From JAUIAI01 sp050633665 (GTDB lineage: Bacteria; Pseudomonadota; Gammaproteobacteria; Burkholderiales; Burkholderiaceae_E): 64,000 nucleotides of DNA. Position 1 is the first letter of the stretch, and each line of letters begins with the position of its first letter. The position numbers and the translations under genes are program-made. Location of the stretch: contig JBOEGY010000008.1 of assembly GCA_050633665.1 (NCBI GenBank), positions 310,001 through 374,000 of the forward strand, written 5' to 3'. Shown one piece after another: positions 17,707 to 26,787 of this stretch. The notes beneath the pieces were generated by a model. That model was not told the DNA's origin, made no database searches, and saw only the letters and a list, made by a program, of their open reading frames with translations.

Positions 17707-19050
17707 TCAGACCAACTCGAAGCGAGCCATTGACTCCACATGAGAGGTGTGAGGAAACATATTGACGATCCCTGCCTCAACTAGACGGTATCCACCTTCA
17801 TTCACGAGCAGGCCAGCATCACGGGCAAGCGTTGCCGGGTTACACGAGACATAGACTATTCGGGCGGGCCGGAAGCCTGCCGGGGCAGCGCTGATGGCCT
17901 GACAAACCTCGAATGCTCCCTCGCGCGGGGGATCAATCAGCAATTTGTCGAACCGGCCCAGTTGCTGCCAGGCATGAGAGTCAATCTTGAACAAGTTCTG
18001 AGCCACAAATCGGGCCTGCCCCGATAGTCCGTTGGCAGCGGCGCCCTCACCGGCCCGGTGAACCATCGTCTGGCTCAGCTCAACCCCGGTCACCTGCGCG
18101 CCGCTGCGAGCGATCGGCAGCGAGAAGTTGCCCAGCCCGCAAAACAAATCGGCGACAGCCTCGTCCGGTTTGGCATCGAGCAGACGCAAAGCCTGGCTCA
18201 GCATTGCGCGATTAACCGGCATGTTCACCTGAGTGAAATCGGACGGATGAAACGGCATATGCAGATTGAACTCAGGCAAGGTATAGAACAGCTGATCGTC
18301 ATCAGGATCGAGCGGCCGGATTGTCTCCGGCCCTTTGCTCTGCAACCAGATTTGCGCTTCGTGCTGCAACCCGAACCGACGAATATTCTCGAGATCAGGC
18401 GGCGGCAACGGCTCCATATGCCTGAATACCAGCGACACCCGCAACCCGCGGTCAGCCCCCGCACGGTCAGTTTCACTGACGGCCACTTCAATTTGCGGAA
18501 TGCGTTTTTTCAGGATCAGGCTGTCAACCAGGCCTCTGAGCGGCATCAGCAAAGCGGACGCTATAGGCGGCAGGACCGGGCATTGAGTCATGTTGGCGAC
18601 AAAGCTGGAGCCTTTTTCCCGAAACCCCACCAGTGCATGCCCTTTCTTGATCACAAACCGGGCGGACAACCGGGCCCGATACCGATACCCGAAATCCGGT
18701 CCGGCCAGAGGCCGCAACACCCGCTCAGGGCGCACTGCGCCAATGTGCAGCAACTGGTCTTCAAGAACCCGCTGTTTTACGGCCAGTTGAGCCGCCGGCG
18801 CGAGATGTTGCATGGAACAACCGCCACAGACGCCGAAGTGAGCGCACGGCGGACGAACCCGCTGGTTGCTCTCGCGTTCGATAGAGATGGTCTGCGCGAC
18901 ATCGAATCGCGGCTTGCGGCGGACGATGTTGGCCACCACAGTCTCACCCGGCAAGGCGTCGCGCACAAAAACGATTTTGCCTTCGTGTCGCGCTACTCCA
19001 TTGGCGTTCAGATCAAGAGAGTCCGGCTGCAAACGCACCAATTCGTTCAT
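17707..19050 (-). CDS. rlmD: 23S rRNA (uracil-1939-C5)-methyltransferase RlmD
   Basis: SAM-dependent, iron-sulfur-containing methyltransferase of 23S rRNA. The 447-residue protein has an N-terminal TRAM domain (LNANGVARHEGKIVFV), a cluster motif CAHFGVCGGCSMQHL and the Rossmann motif LFCGLGNFSLPIA. The active-site motifs DPPREGAFEV and VYVSCNPATLARDAG carry the catalytic Cys. Its ATG overlaps the stop of the upstream exonuclease gene (ATGA). Confidence 0.94.
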   Translation of the reverse strand: MNELVRLQPDSLDLNANGVARHEGKIVFVRDALPGETVVANIVRRKPRFDVAQTISIERESNQRVRPPCAHFGVCGGCSMQHLAPAAQLAVKQRVLEDQLLHIGAVRPERVLRPLAGPDFGYRYRARLSARFVIKKGHALVGFREKGSSFVANMTQCPVLPPIASALLMPLRGLVDSLILKKRIPQIEVAVSETDRAGADRGLRVSLVFRHMEPLPPPDLENIRRFGLQHEAQIWLQSKGPETIRPLDPDDDQLFYTLPEFNLHMPFHPSDFTQVNMPVNRAMLSQALRLLDAKPDEAVADLFCGLGNFSLPIARSGAQVTGVELSQTMVHRAGEGAAANGLSGQARFVAQNLFKIDSHAWQQLGRFDKLLIDPPREGAFEVCQAISAAPAGFRPARIVYVSCNPATLARDAGLLVNEGGYRLVEAGIVNMFPHTSHVESMARFELV

Positions 19051-19844
19051 GAACTTGCTGGCCAGGCGGCCAGAAAATGCCGCCAGTGATCATGCGGGTC
19101 ATCCGCCAGGGTATCGCGAACCAGGGCAATTTCCTGTTCGTAGCGAGCCGGATCCCAGAGCCCCCGGATCAGCTGAAAGCGGCAAAACATCAGATAGGTA
19201 TTGGCAACGTCGGTTTCGCAATAATTACGGATGTCTTCAATCTGACCGGCTTGATAGCCGGCCCAGACCTGACTGCCATCCATACCCAGCTTGCCGGGAA
19301 ACCCACATAGCTTGACCAGTTCATCCAACGGCGCATTCGCCCGCGGCGAATACATCGCGAGCAAGTCCATCAGATCGAGATGGCGCGCGTGATAGCGACT
19401 GATGTAGTTATTCCATTTGAAGTCTCGGTCCTGGTCTCCCATATCCCAGAAGCGACTCGCGTTAATGCCGTGAACAAGGCAACGATAATTCATTACCGGC
19501 AGGTCGAAGCCGGCGCCATTCCATGAGATGAGCTGCGGGGTATAGCGCTCGACTTGCCGGAAAAACAGCTTCAGCAACTTTTCTTCCGGATCATCTGGCT
19601 GACCCAGACATCGGACCAGCAAGCCGTCTTCAGCCCGCAACAAACACCCGATCGCCACAATACGATGCTGATGAAGCGGCAGGAAATCATGACCGACTTT
19701 CTCGCGTCGGGCCGCAAAGAAGATTTCCGCGACCTGCTCGTCGGACAGAGCATCCGGGTCAGGGTGCAGATCGGTGTCAATCAGCTTACGCAAGCCGACC
19801 ACGTCCGGCACGGTTTCAATATCGAAGCTCAGGACTGGCGTCAA
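19047..19844 (-). CDS. PolB-like 3'-5' exonuclease (TTG start)
   Basis: Predicted 3'-5' exonuclease of the DnaQ-like fold related to the proofreading domain of family B polymerases. Visible elements are LSFDIETVPDV at the N-terminus (first acidic pair), ISWNGAGFDLPVM, HLDLMDLLAMY and IRNYCETDVANTYLMF. Reading from the first ATG (19967) would push the start 65 bases into nlpD. A TTG at 19844 with GGAG and an 8-base spacer places the start four residues before the conserved FDIET and gives 265 residues. The stop overlaps the rlmD start. Substrate and pathway are unknown. Confidence 0.82.
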   Translation of the reverse strand: MTPVLSFDIETVPDVVGLRKLIDTDLHPDPDALSDEQVAEIFFAARREKVGHDFLPLHQHRIVAIGCLLRAEDGLLVRCLGQPDDPEEKLLKLFFRQVERYTPQLISWNGAGFDLPVMNYRCLVHGINASRFWDMGDQDRDFKWNNYISRYHARHLDLMDLLAMYSPRANAPLDELVKLCGFPGKLGMDGSQVWAGYQAGQIEDIRNYCETDVANTYLMFCRFQLIRGLWDPARYEQEIALVRDTLADDPHDHWRHFLAAWPASS

Positions 19845-19902
19845 CGCAACGTCTCCGCGCTCTCTAATGCGATTCTTTCCCTGCCAGGCAGCACGACTAC
19901 CC

Positions 19903-20952
19903 TCAGTTTGCGCTGGGCGGCAAATAACTGATGGGATCAACCGGCTTACCGAGGCGCCGGATTTCAAAATGAAGTCGCGGCTTGTCCGTCCCCGAGCTGC
20001 CCAGTTCGGCTATTTTCTGACCCTGTCTGACTGCCTGCCCTTCCTTGACGAGCAAAGCCCGGTTATTGGCATAAACCGACAGCAGGTCGTCGTCGTGTTT
20101 GACGATCAATAATTTGCCGTAACCGCGCGGACCAAGCCCACTGAAGATGACCCGCCCATCGCCGGCGGCTGAGACGCGATCGCCGGCTTTCCCGGAGATC
20201 GCAATACCCATGCTCTTGGGGTCAGTAAAACTTTTGGTCACCGCGCCATCGGCCGGCCAAATGAAAGGCCGGTTTGACTCAGCCGCAGCGGCCGGGGCCG
20301 AGGGCGCCACTGACGGCGCCTGTGCAGGCGGCCTGGCAACCGCCACCGGCGGCATTGCCGGGGCCGAACCGCTTGAACTCCTGGGCGGCTCGAGAACGGT
20401 TGAATCTGATTTCGCGGCGATTGGCGGCGCCGCCACTGCGGGCGGCGTCACACCGACTGCATCTGGCGCGGGCCGTGATGCCACCGGCGCCACCCCGGCT
20501 TCGGGCGCCTGATTGGCCACCGGATTATTGGCCACCGCGGGAGGCGCCTCGCTCTTGGTTATTGCAGGCCCCATTGTGATGATCGGCGCAGAACCGGCGC
20601 CATCATCAGCAGCGATTGGGCTGGACTCGACACGACCCGACTCGATGGGTATGGACCGCACGCCGGTTGTCGCGTCAGTGGGTTCAACCGCCGCCTCCTC
20701 AACCGGAGGATTTGCAGCCGCCAATGGCGCTTCGGGCGCAGGTATCTGATTAGCCGGCCGCGTACTCGACCCACTGCCCGTATCCGGGTTGCGCGAATCG
20801 AAAACCGGCGCTCTGGCCTGCGGGGACTCTAGCGAACGATTAACAACCGGCGCGGGTCCGCCGGTGGAGGTACAGCCGGCGAGCAAAACGACACCAGTCA
20901 GCACGGCAGCCGGACTACGCCGGCAGATCTGGGAGAGGAAGTATGAACGCAT
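19903..20952 (-). CDS. nlpD: NlpD-type lipoprotein, degenerate M23 peptidase domain
   Basis: Divisome-associated lipoprotein of the NlpD/EnvC class, which activates amidases instead of cutting peptidoglycan. The 349-residue protein has lipobox LAGC (Cys27), then about 180 residues of Pro/Ala/Val-rich linker. It ends in an M23 domain (FIWPADGAVTKSF, GLGPRGYGKLLIVKHDDD, LHFEIRRLGKPVDPISYLP). Catalytic M23 ligands are missing: the expected H-x-x-x-D is SMGIAI, and the first His of the H-x-H motif is lost in YANN. I see no LysM module, which is usual in NlpD. It lies downstream of surE and pcm. Confidence 0.85.
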   Translation of the reverse strand: MRSYFLSQICRRSPAAVLTGVVLLAGCTSTGGPAPVVNRSLESPQARAPVFDSRNPDTGSGSSTRPANQIPAPEAPLAAANPPVEEAAVEPTDATTGVRSIPIESGRVESSPIAADDGAGSAPIITMGPAITKSEAPPAVANNPVANQAPEAGVAPVASRPAPDAVGVTPPAVAAPPIAAKSDSTVLEPPRSSSGSAPAMPPVAVARPPAQAPSVAPSAPAAAAESNRPFIWPADGAVTKSFTDPKSMGIAISGKAGDRVSAAGDGRVIFSGLGPRGYGKLLIVKHDDDLLSVYANNRALLVKEGQAVRQGQKIAELGSSGTDKPRLHFEIRRLGKPVDPISYLPPSAN

Positions 20953-20988
20953 GGCAGTGGCAGTGTTCGGATTGAGTCGCAGGCCGCT

Positions 20989-21711
20989 CTAGCGGGTACC
21001 ACCGAGCATAGGCACAAATCGAACCGCATCAAGTTCTGAAAGGTGCCAGTCGGTAAAAGAAAAACGCTCGACCAGGCAAAGTCGCTGACGTCCGTGCTGG
21101 CTTACTGGCGCGATCAGGCGCCCGCCGACACGAATCAGGTGCAATAAGACTTCAGGAATTTCGCCATCAATCGCCGCAGCAACTACTATGGCATGAAACG
21201 GCGGCGAATTAACCAGACCAAGGTGCCCGTCCCCAAAAACCAATCGAATATTCTTGCTAGGGACCAGTTTCAGATTTGATTTTGCGAGCTGGTGCAACGG
21301 TCGCAACCGCTCAACGGAAACCACTTCGCCAAACACCTGCGCCAGGATTGCGGCCTGGTAACCACAGCCGCTGCCAATTTCCAGAACCCGCGCGGCACGG
21401 CGCTCCGCGAAAGGGACCGGACGTGCGGCGATTTCGACCATACGGGCAACAATACTGGGTTTGGAAATCGTCTGCTCAAGCCCAATCGGCAGTGCGACAT
21501 CCTCATAGGCCCGACTGGCAATCGCTGGATCCACGAACAAGTGCCGTGGCACGGTCGCCATGGCATCGAGCACACTGGGGTCTTTGATCCCCCGGCGCTC
21601 GAGCGTCTCAGCCATTGACCAGCGAGCAGAGTCGGAATCGAGTCCAAGACCGACTGGCGAGGTGCTCAGCGGCCTGCGAGGCATATTTTCATGGGCAAGT
21701 ACAGCGCTCAT
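20989..21711 (-). CDS. pcm: Protein-L-isoaspartate O-methyltransferase
   Basis: Repairs isomerised aspartyl residues by SAM-dependent methylation. The start is the ATG at 21711, sharing one base with the surE stop (TGATG) and preceded by AAGG; a TTG one codon upstream is also possible. The 240-residue protein has PRHLFVDPAIASRAYEDVALPIG, the TISKPSIVARM motif, and the SAM motif RVLEIGSGCGYQAAILA. NSPPFHAIVVAAAI, GGRLIAPV and a C-terminal FVPMLGG follow. It sits between surE and nlpD, as in many proteobacteria. Confidence 0.94.
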   Translation of the reverse strand: MSAVLAHENMPRRPLSTSPVGLGLDSDSARWSMAETLERRGIKDPSVLDAMATVPRHLFVDPAIASRAYEDVALPIGLEQTISKPSIVARMVEIAARPVPFAERRAARVLEIGSGCGYQAAILAQVFGEVVSVERLRPLHQLAKSNLKLVPSKNIRLVFGDGHLGLVNSPPFHAIVVAAAIDGEIPEVLLHLIRVGGRLIAPVSQHGRQRLCLVERFSFTDWHLSELDAVRFVPMLGGTR

Positions 21712-22457
21712 CAAAGACCTTTTGCCCAGGATGCCACGGTATCGAGATCTTGTTCGTGGGTTAAATCCATACGCAGCGGGGTAACAGAAACAAAGCCGGA
21801 TTCAGTCGCGTGGAAATCCGTGCCCGGTCCGGCGTCCCGCGCGCCGCCTGCCGGGCCAATCCAGTAGATTTTATCGCCTCTTGGATTCACCGCTTCAATA
21901 ACCGGCTCGGCGTGATGCCGCTTGCCCAATCTGGTCACTTGCACGCCCTGAATCTGGTCGGCGGGCAAATCAGGAATATTCACGTTCAGCAGCGGCGAGC
22001 CGGGCAGCGGGTTCGCCTGAAACTGCCTGACCAGCACCAAGGCCATATCGGCGGCGGCGTCAAGATTGGCATAACCCCGGCTGGTTAGCGAAAACGCCAT
22101 TGCAGGCACACCGAGCAAATGCCCTTCGGTGGCTGCCGCCACGGTGCCTGAATAAATCGTGTCGTCGCCCATGTTGGCGCCATCATTAATACCGGAAATC
22201 ACCATATCGGGGCGGCCGTCCAGCAAGCCGGTCATGGCGACATGAACACAGTCAGTTGGCGTGCCGTTAATGTAGTAAAACCCGCTGTCAGCCTGCCTGA
22301 CCGACAAAGGCCGATCCAGGGTCAGCGAGTTGGACGCGCCGCTACGGTCTCTTTCCGGCGCAACAACCGTCACGGTTCCCAGGTCACCCAGGACGCGTGC
22401 GAGCGCAGCCAGTCCCGGTGAAAAGTAACCGTCGTCGTTGCTAAGGAGTATGTGCAT
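21711..22457 (-). CDS. surE: 5'-nucleotidase SurE
   Basis: Metal-dependent nucleoside monophosphate phosphatase of the stationary-phase survival family. The 248-residue protein begins with the metal site MHILLSNDDGYFSPGL. TVVAPERDRSGASNSLTLDRPL follows, then GTPTDCVHVA and SGINDGANMGDDTIYSGTVAAA. It is the first gene of the surE-pcm-nlpD run, and the stop shares a base with the pcm ATG. Confidence 0.96.
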   Translation of the reverse strand: MHILLSNDDGYFSPGLAALARVLGDLGTVTVVAPERDRSGASNSLTLDRPLSVRQADSGFYYINGTPTDCVHVAMTGLLDGRPDMVISGINDGANMGDDTIYSGTVAAATEGHLLGVPAMAFSLTSRGYANLDAAADMALVLVRQFQANPLPGSPLLNVNIPDLPADQIQGVQVTRLGKRHHAEPVIEAVNPRGDKIYWIGPAGGARDAGPGTDFHATESGFVSVTPLRMDLTHEQDLDTVASWAKGL

Positions 22458-22584
22458 CCCGAGAGTTTATCGGAGGCCTCGGGGTGGCGGTGATGGGTGT
22501 CGGATCTAACGGACAGTTCAGCCGTCACAGCTCTTAGAACGGACCGAAAAAGGCTGGCGCGGCGTGCCCCCGGCCGGCGAAACT

Positions 22585-23049
22585 TCAGCCTTCCGACGGC
22601 CAGTCACGGATATAGGCTTTGAGCATCTTGTTCTCGAAGTCCTGCTCGCTCAAAACAGCCCGCGCAACATCATGAAAAGAAATCACGCCCATCAAGGTGT
22701 CGCCGTCCATTACCGGCAGATAGCGCTGACGATTTTCGATCATCTCGGCCCGTAAGTCATTCACGTCCATATCGGGTGAAACGACATACGGGTCAGTATT
22801 CATCACCTCGCTGACCAGGAACTCGCTGACCGGTGGCGTGGGACCAGAACGGTCTTCGGCTTGACGCCGGGCGAGCACCCGAAGGACCTCACGGAATGTC
22901 AGCATCCCGGCTAGACGGCCCTGATCCATCACGACCAGTGAGCCAATGTCGTGATCTGCCATCACGACGACCGTCTCAGAAAGCCGCGACTCCGGACTCA
23001 CGGTAAACAGCGTATTTCCCTTGACCGTCAGAACTTCCTTGACCTTCAT
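22585..23049 (-). CDS. Two-CBS-domain protein
   Basis: Small regulatory protein of 154 residues made of two CBS modules, which usually bind adenine nucleotides. The first module includes VSPESRLSETVVVMADHDIGSLVV and RLAGMLTFREVLRVLA. The second includes NTDPYVVSPDMDVNDLRAEMIENRQRYLPVMDGDTLMGVISFHDVARA. The ATG at 23049 is chosen because it follows a purine-rich Shine-Dalgarno (GAGGGGGCGAC) and starts at the first family-like residue. It lies between the chp operon and surE on the same strand; function is not assigned. Confidence 0.85.
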   Translation of the reverse strand: MKVKEVLTVKGNTLFTVSPESRLSETVVVMADHDIGSLVVMDQGRLAGMLTFREVLRVLARRQAEDRSGPTPPVSEFLVSEVMNTDPYVVSPDMDVNDLRAEMIENRQRYLPVMDGDTLMGVISFHDVARAVLSEQDFENKMLKAYIRDWPSEG

Positions 23050-23142
23050 GTCGCCCCCTCTCACACCCGAGTATTCGCTTGATAGTACCCATGCGAATGA
23101 CAACCGACAAGCAGACCGACAGTTTTACAGCAAACAGCCACC

Positions 23143-26100
23143 TTAACCAGCCAGGCAGGTTCCGACCACACTGGCCAGATCGTCTTCTGTGTAGGGCTTG
23201 GTCATGAAAACGTTTACCCCGGCGGCGGTAGCCATCGCCCGATGTTTTTCGGAATGCCGGGAGGTAATCATGACAATCGGAACATCCCGGGTTGCGGGCG
23301 CGCGCCGAAGCTCCTGCGCCAGTTCGATGCCATTCATCCGTGGCATTTCGAGATCAATTACCACCAGGTCCGGAACGCGCTTGGCAACGATCTGTAATGC
23401 CTGATGACCGTCTGCAGCCGCGTCGCAATAGAGACCAAGGTCGAGCATGAAGTGCGCCATTGCCCGCCGCACGCTGACCGAATCGTCAACGACCAGGCAA
23501 ACCGGCATCGGCTGACTGACCCGACCGAGCCGTCGGGGATCCGGCCGTGCGCCGGCGGTTGCCGCCAGCATCTCAGGCATATCGATTACTGCTGCAACCG
23601 CGCCATCGCCCAGCACGGTTACCCCGTCGATACCGGCAAGCCTGGGCATATAGTCCGGCAGGGAGCGCACGACAACCTCACGAGCCTGGCCCGGCTCGGG
23701 GATCAGCACCGCGACTGGTTCGCCAGCCGGTAGCCGGACAACCAGCACGACATCACCGGCGCGTGATTCGTTCGGTGGGCTGCCAATCATGCCGGCCGGC
23801 AAACCCAGGACTTCATCAAGCCGGCGGACCTCTAGCTTACGGTCCTGCCAGGCTAGTCGCAGCCCGTCCTCCCCGGACTCGATGGCGCCAATATCCGCGA
23901 GAATCGAATCAATCCCGCGCGCCGACAATGCCACCACATGGGTATCCGAACGCAGGATGAATGCCGACAAAGAAGTCAGTTGCAGCGGCAGCGTCAGTTC
24001 AAACCGGGTTCCGGCCCCAGGCTCCGATTGCAAAGCGATCACCCCGCGCAGACCACGGACCGTCTGATTGACCACATCAAGGCCGATTCCTCTGCCGCTG
24101 AGCTGGGTTGGACGGATCCGGGTTGTAAACCCGGGAGCCAGAATCAATTGGCCGGCAGCCCGGCTGTCCATCTCGGCATCGGTTGGTATCAAACCCAGCG
24201 TGCGCGCCCGGCGTTCTATTGCCGCCAGATCCAGACCCGCGCCGTCGTCTTCGACAACAATACTGATCGCAGACACTTCGCGCTCGAAGGTCACGGTAAT
24301 TTCGCCCTGGCCGGGCTTGTTGGCGAGCTTGCGACCTGACGCATCTTCGATCCCGTGGTCCACCGCGTTGCGGACCAGATGGGCAAGCGAATCGACCAGA
24401 CGTTGAAGCGTTTCACCGTCAACCGCGGTTTCGCCGCCAACCACCGTCAGGCGGACGTTTTTGTCACTGGCCCTGGCAGCCTGTCGCGCGGCCCGCTGCA
24501 ATCGAGCCGCAATGCTGCCGGCATCAACCATCCGCGCGCGCAGCGCGCCATCACGGACCAGCGACTGAACCCGCTCGAGCTTATCCACAACCGACGTCGC
24601 GCGCTCGACATGATGGTCAATCTGTTGCTCAATCAGCTTACTGTCAGCCGCGGCCTCCGTTATCCGACGAGACACCGTGTGAATCTCGGTGAACCGCTCC
24701 AGTTCAAGGGGGTCCATCTCGCCAGTCCCGGCACCGTCGGCGGCCACCTCGGAGAGCGCGGGCCCGGCATCGATCAGCCGATCGAGTTCTACCGACAAGG
24801 CGTCGAGGCGCTCGCTGCCGTCGCGCAGCGAACGATGCGACGCCTGGATATCCTTGACGATATCTTGCAGCTCCGACACTGACACTACCGCTTCATCAGC
24901 GGACTCCAGCAACCGCTCGACAATAGGAGCCGGCACGCGCAGCATTGCACCATGCTGACGCGAGTCGCCCACGTCTGAGGACGACTCAAGACTATCGGAT
25001 CCGAACGCGGCTTCGTCGGCATGGCCCATCTCCGGTTCGCTGCCCAGGCCGTCGCCTGAGCCCGTCGATTGCCGTTCACGACCGGTCCAACCCATCCAGG
25101 TGGCGGCCGAATCGCCACTCTGGCCAAGCACCGGCACATCAAAATTGAAATCGGCATCATCGCGTGGGGGAGTCGGCTCTGAGACCTCGGCCGGGGGCAC
25201 CGCGGTCGAAGCTGCCTCAGGCGCGGCCGGCTCGTCGGTCGCGCCGGCCGAGGGCCCCAGTTCCAGCTCCGGCAGATCAAAATCTGCCAGGCTGATTTCG
25301 GGCATGGGCATTCGCCCGTCTGGTGCAACATCCGAGACAGGCTCAAGCGGACCGAGCTCTTCGTCTTCGTCCAGTTCCGGGCCCGCCTGCTGGTCAAGCT
25401 CTGTCAACTGCTGCTGGAAACGATCTTCGAGATCATCGGCAAGGCGGTTGACCGTAGACAACACCTGACGATATAACGGCAGCGATTGCGCTGGCTCAGG
25501 CGCCAGGCCCGACAGAAAATCGACCATCTCCGACAAACAGTCGGATGCCTCGCAAAGCGTGTCGATGACTTTATGTTCAGGGCTTGCGCTCATTTGCTCA
25601 AGCAATTGCAACAGATCTTCGACCGCATGAGTCAGGTTGGCTACGCCGACCACACCGACCGTGTTGGCAGCGCCTTTGATCGTATGAGCGACGCGACGGG
25701 CACGGCCCATTTGATCGGCGTTGCCGGCCGCCACCTCGGTGACCGAGTCGGTAAACTCTGCGGCCAGACCCGGCAACTCACGAAGCAGGTTGTCAACCAC
25801 CTCCGGGTCTGCATCGTCGGGGATTTCCAGCGACAAATCGCCCGGTTGAACCGCCTCTGGCAGTTGCTCGATACGGCGGCTGCCGACCAGCTGCAAACGC
25901 CCCAGAGACGCGCGGGCATAGGCCAACAAATGCGGGGCATGCCAGAGCGGCAACTCATGCAGTGCAAGCGCCCGATCCAATTGCTCCGGTCGCCGCCGGG
26001 CGAACCATGCCGCCCAGCATCCGGGCCAGGCCATTAACGCATCATGATGCGCGTCATCAAGGACCGAACCTGAATCCACGCCCGATTGCAGCCGTCCGAT

Positions 26101-26787
26101 CAGGTGCTCGAACAGATTCGCCAACGGCTCCAGCCCCATATAGCGCATCGCATTGGCGAAATAACCCGCTCGCTCGCCGATCAGCGAATAAACCTGATGC
26201 GGCGCCGCATGCTCCAAGCCTTTAAGCTCCTCACCCAACTCGGCACAGGCTTGCGCCAGCATATCCATTTCGTCGCTGCCGATCTCAGGTGGCTCTTCGC
26301 GGGCCGAGAGTTCAGATTGCTCGCATGCCAGCGCAACCCGGCGCGCCTCGTCCTGCAGACCGGCAAGGTCCGCCGCCGGCTCCGAACCGGACTGCGCTGT
26401 GCCATCAGACAACATCCGAGCGGCATCTTCGAGCAAGGGGTTGACGGCTTCACCGGTCAATCGCCCCAGACAGAAAGCGATGGCGAGTTCTATCCATTGC
26501 TCCAATGCCTGCGAGTCAGGTTGGCTCTCAGAAGAAGTCATTGATGCGGCGACCTGATCGGTCAGCGCTGCAAACTGAGGCAGGCCCGCTTCACGCGCTG
26601 CCTGCGCACAGCGACCCAGGGTCTGCTGCAACGCGGCCTGCTGTTCGCGCCCGCCGGCTGGCGAAGAAGCATCAGCCGTCAACGGATCAAGCATTGCCGC
26701 TGCCGCGGCACTGAGTTGCTCGATCTGGTCTTGATCGGGTACTGGGTCAGCCGCCCCGGTCGTCGTTGAAACCGGCTCAGGCGTCAT
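23143..26787 (-). CDS. chpA: ChpA/PilL-type CheA hybrid histidine kinase
   Basis: Central kinase of the type IV pilus chemosensory pathway that controls twitching motility and often surface sensing. The 1214-residue protein contains an Hpt domain with phospho-acceptor His368 in RRVAHTIKGAANTVG and an acidic Pro-rich linker. The CheA ATPase core has LVRNAVDHGIED, VEDDGAGLD and SGRGIGLDVV, followed by a CheW-like domain. A C-terminal receiver has DDSVSVRR, IDLEMPRMNG and TKPYTEDD. The N-terminal 330 residues form helical Hpt-like bundles without an obvious His. Only one clear Hpt is seen, whereas Pseudomonas ChpA is about twice as long with several. The start overlaps the pilJ stop (ATGA). Confidence 0.93.
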   Translation of the reverse strand: MTPEPVSTTTGAADPVPDQDQIEQLSAAAAAMLDPLTADASSPAGGREQQAALQQTLGRCAQAAREAGLPQFAALTDQVAASMTSSESQPDSQALEQWIELAIAFCLGRLTGEAVNPLLEDAARMLSDGTAQSGSEPAADLAGLQDEARRVALACEQSELSAREEPPEIGSDEMDMLAQACAELGEELKGLEHAAPHQVYSLIGERAGYFANAMRYMGLEPLANLFEHLIGRLQSGVDSGSVLDDAHHDALMAWPGCWAAWFARRRPEQLDRALALHELPLWHAPHLLAYARASLGRLQLVGSRRIEQLPEAVQPGDLSLEIPDDADPEVVDNLLRELPGLAAEFTDSVTEVAAGNADQMGRARRVAHTIKGAANTVGVVGVANLTHAVEDLLQLLEQMSASPEHKVIDTLCEASDCLSEMVDFLSGLAPEPAQSLPLYRQVLSTVNRLADDLEDRFQQQLTELDQQAGPELDEDEELGPLEPVSDVAPDGRMPMPEISLADFDLPELELGPSAGATDEPAAPEAASTAVPPAEVSEPTPPRDDADFNFDVPVLGQSGDSAATWMGWTGRERQSTGSGDGLGSEPEMGHADEAAFGSDSLESSSDVGDSRQHGAMLRVPAPIVERLLESADEAVVSVSELQDIVKDIQASHRSLRDGSERLDALSVELDRLIDAGPALSEVAADGAGTGEMDPLELERFTEIHTVSRRITEAAADSKLIEQQIDHHVERATSVVDKLERVQSLVRDGALRARMVDAGSIAARLQRAARQAARASDKNVRLTVVGGETAVDGETLQRLVDSLAHLVRNAVDHGIEDASGRKLANKPGQGEITVTFEREVSAISIVVEDDGAGLDLAAIERRARTLGLIPTDAEMDSRAAGQLILAPGFTTRIRPTQLSGRGIGLDVVNQTVRGLRGVIALQSEPGAGTRFELTLPLQLTSLSAFILRSDTHVVALSARGIDSILADIGAIESGEDGLRLAWQDRKLEVRRLDEVLGLPAGMIGSPPNESRAGDVVLVVRLPAGEPVAVLIPEPGQAREVVVRSLPDYMPRLAGIDGVTVLGDGAVAAVIDMPEMLAATAGARPDPRRLGRVSQPMPVCLVVDDSVSVRRAMAHFMLDLGLYCDAAADGHQALQIVAKRVPDLVVIDLEMPRMNGIELAQELRRAPATRDVPIVMITSRHSEKHRAMATAAGVNVFMTKPYTEDDLASVVGTCLAG

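Noticed and set aside
18058..19089. Long open frame of 343 codons on the plus strand opposite rlmD
   Set aside because: It lies wholly antisense to rlmD, has no family motif and a His/Gln/Arg-biased composition typical of a GC-rich shadow frame.
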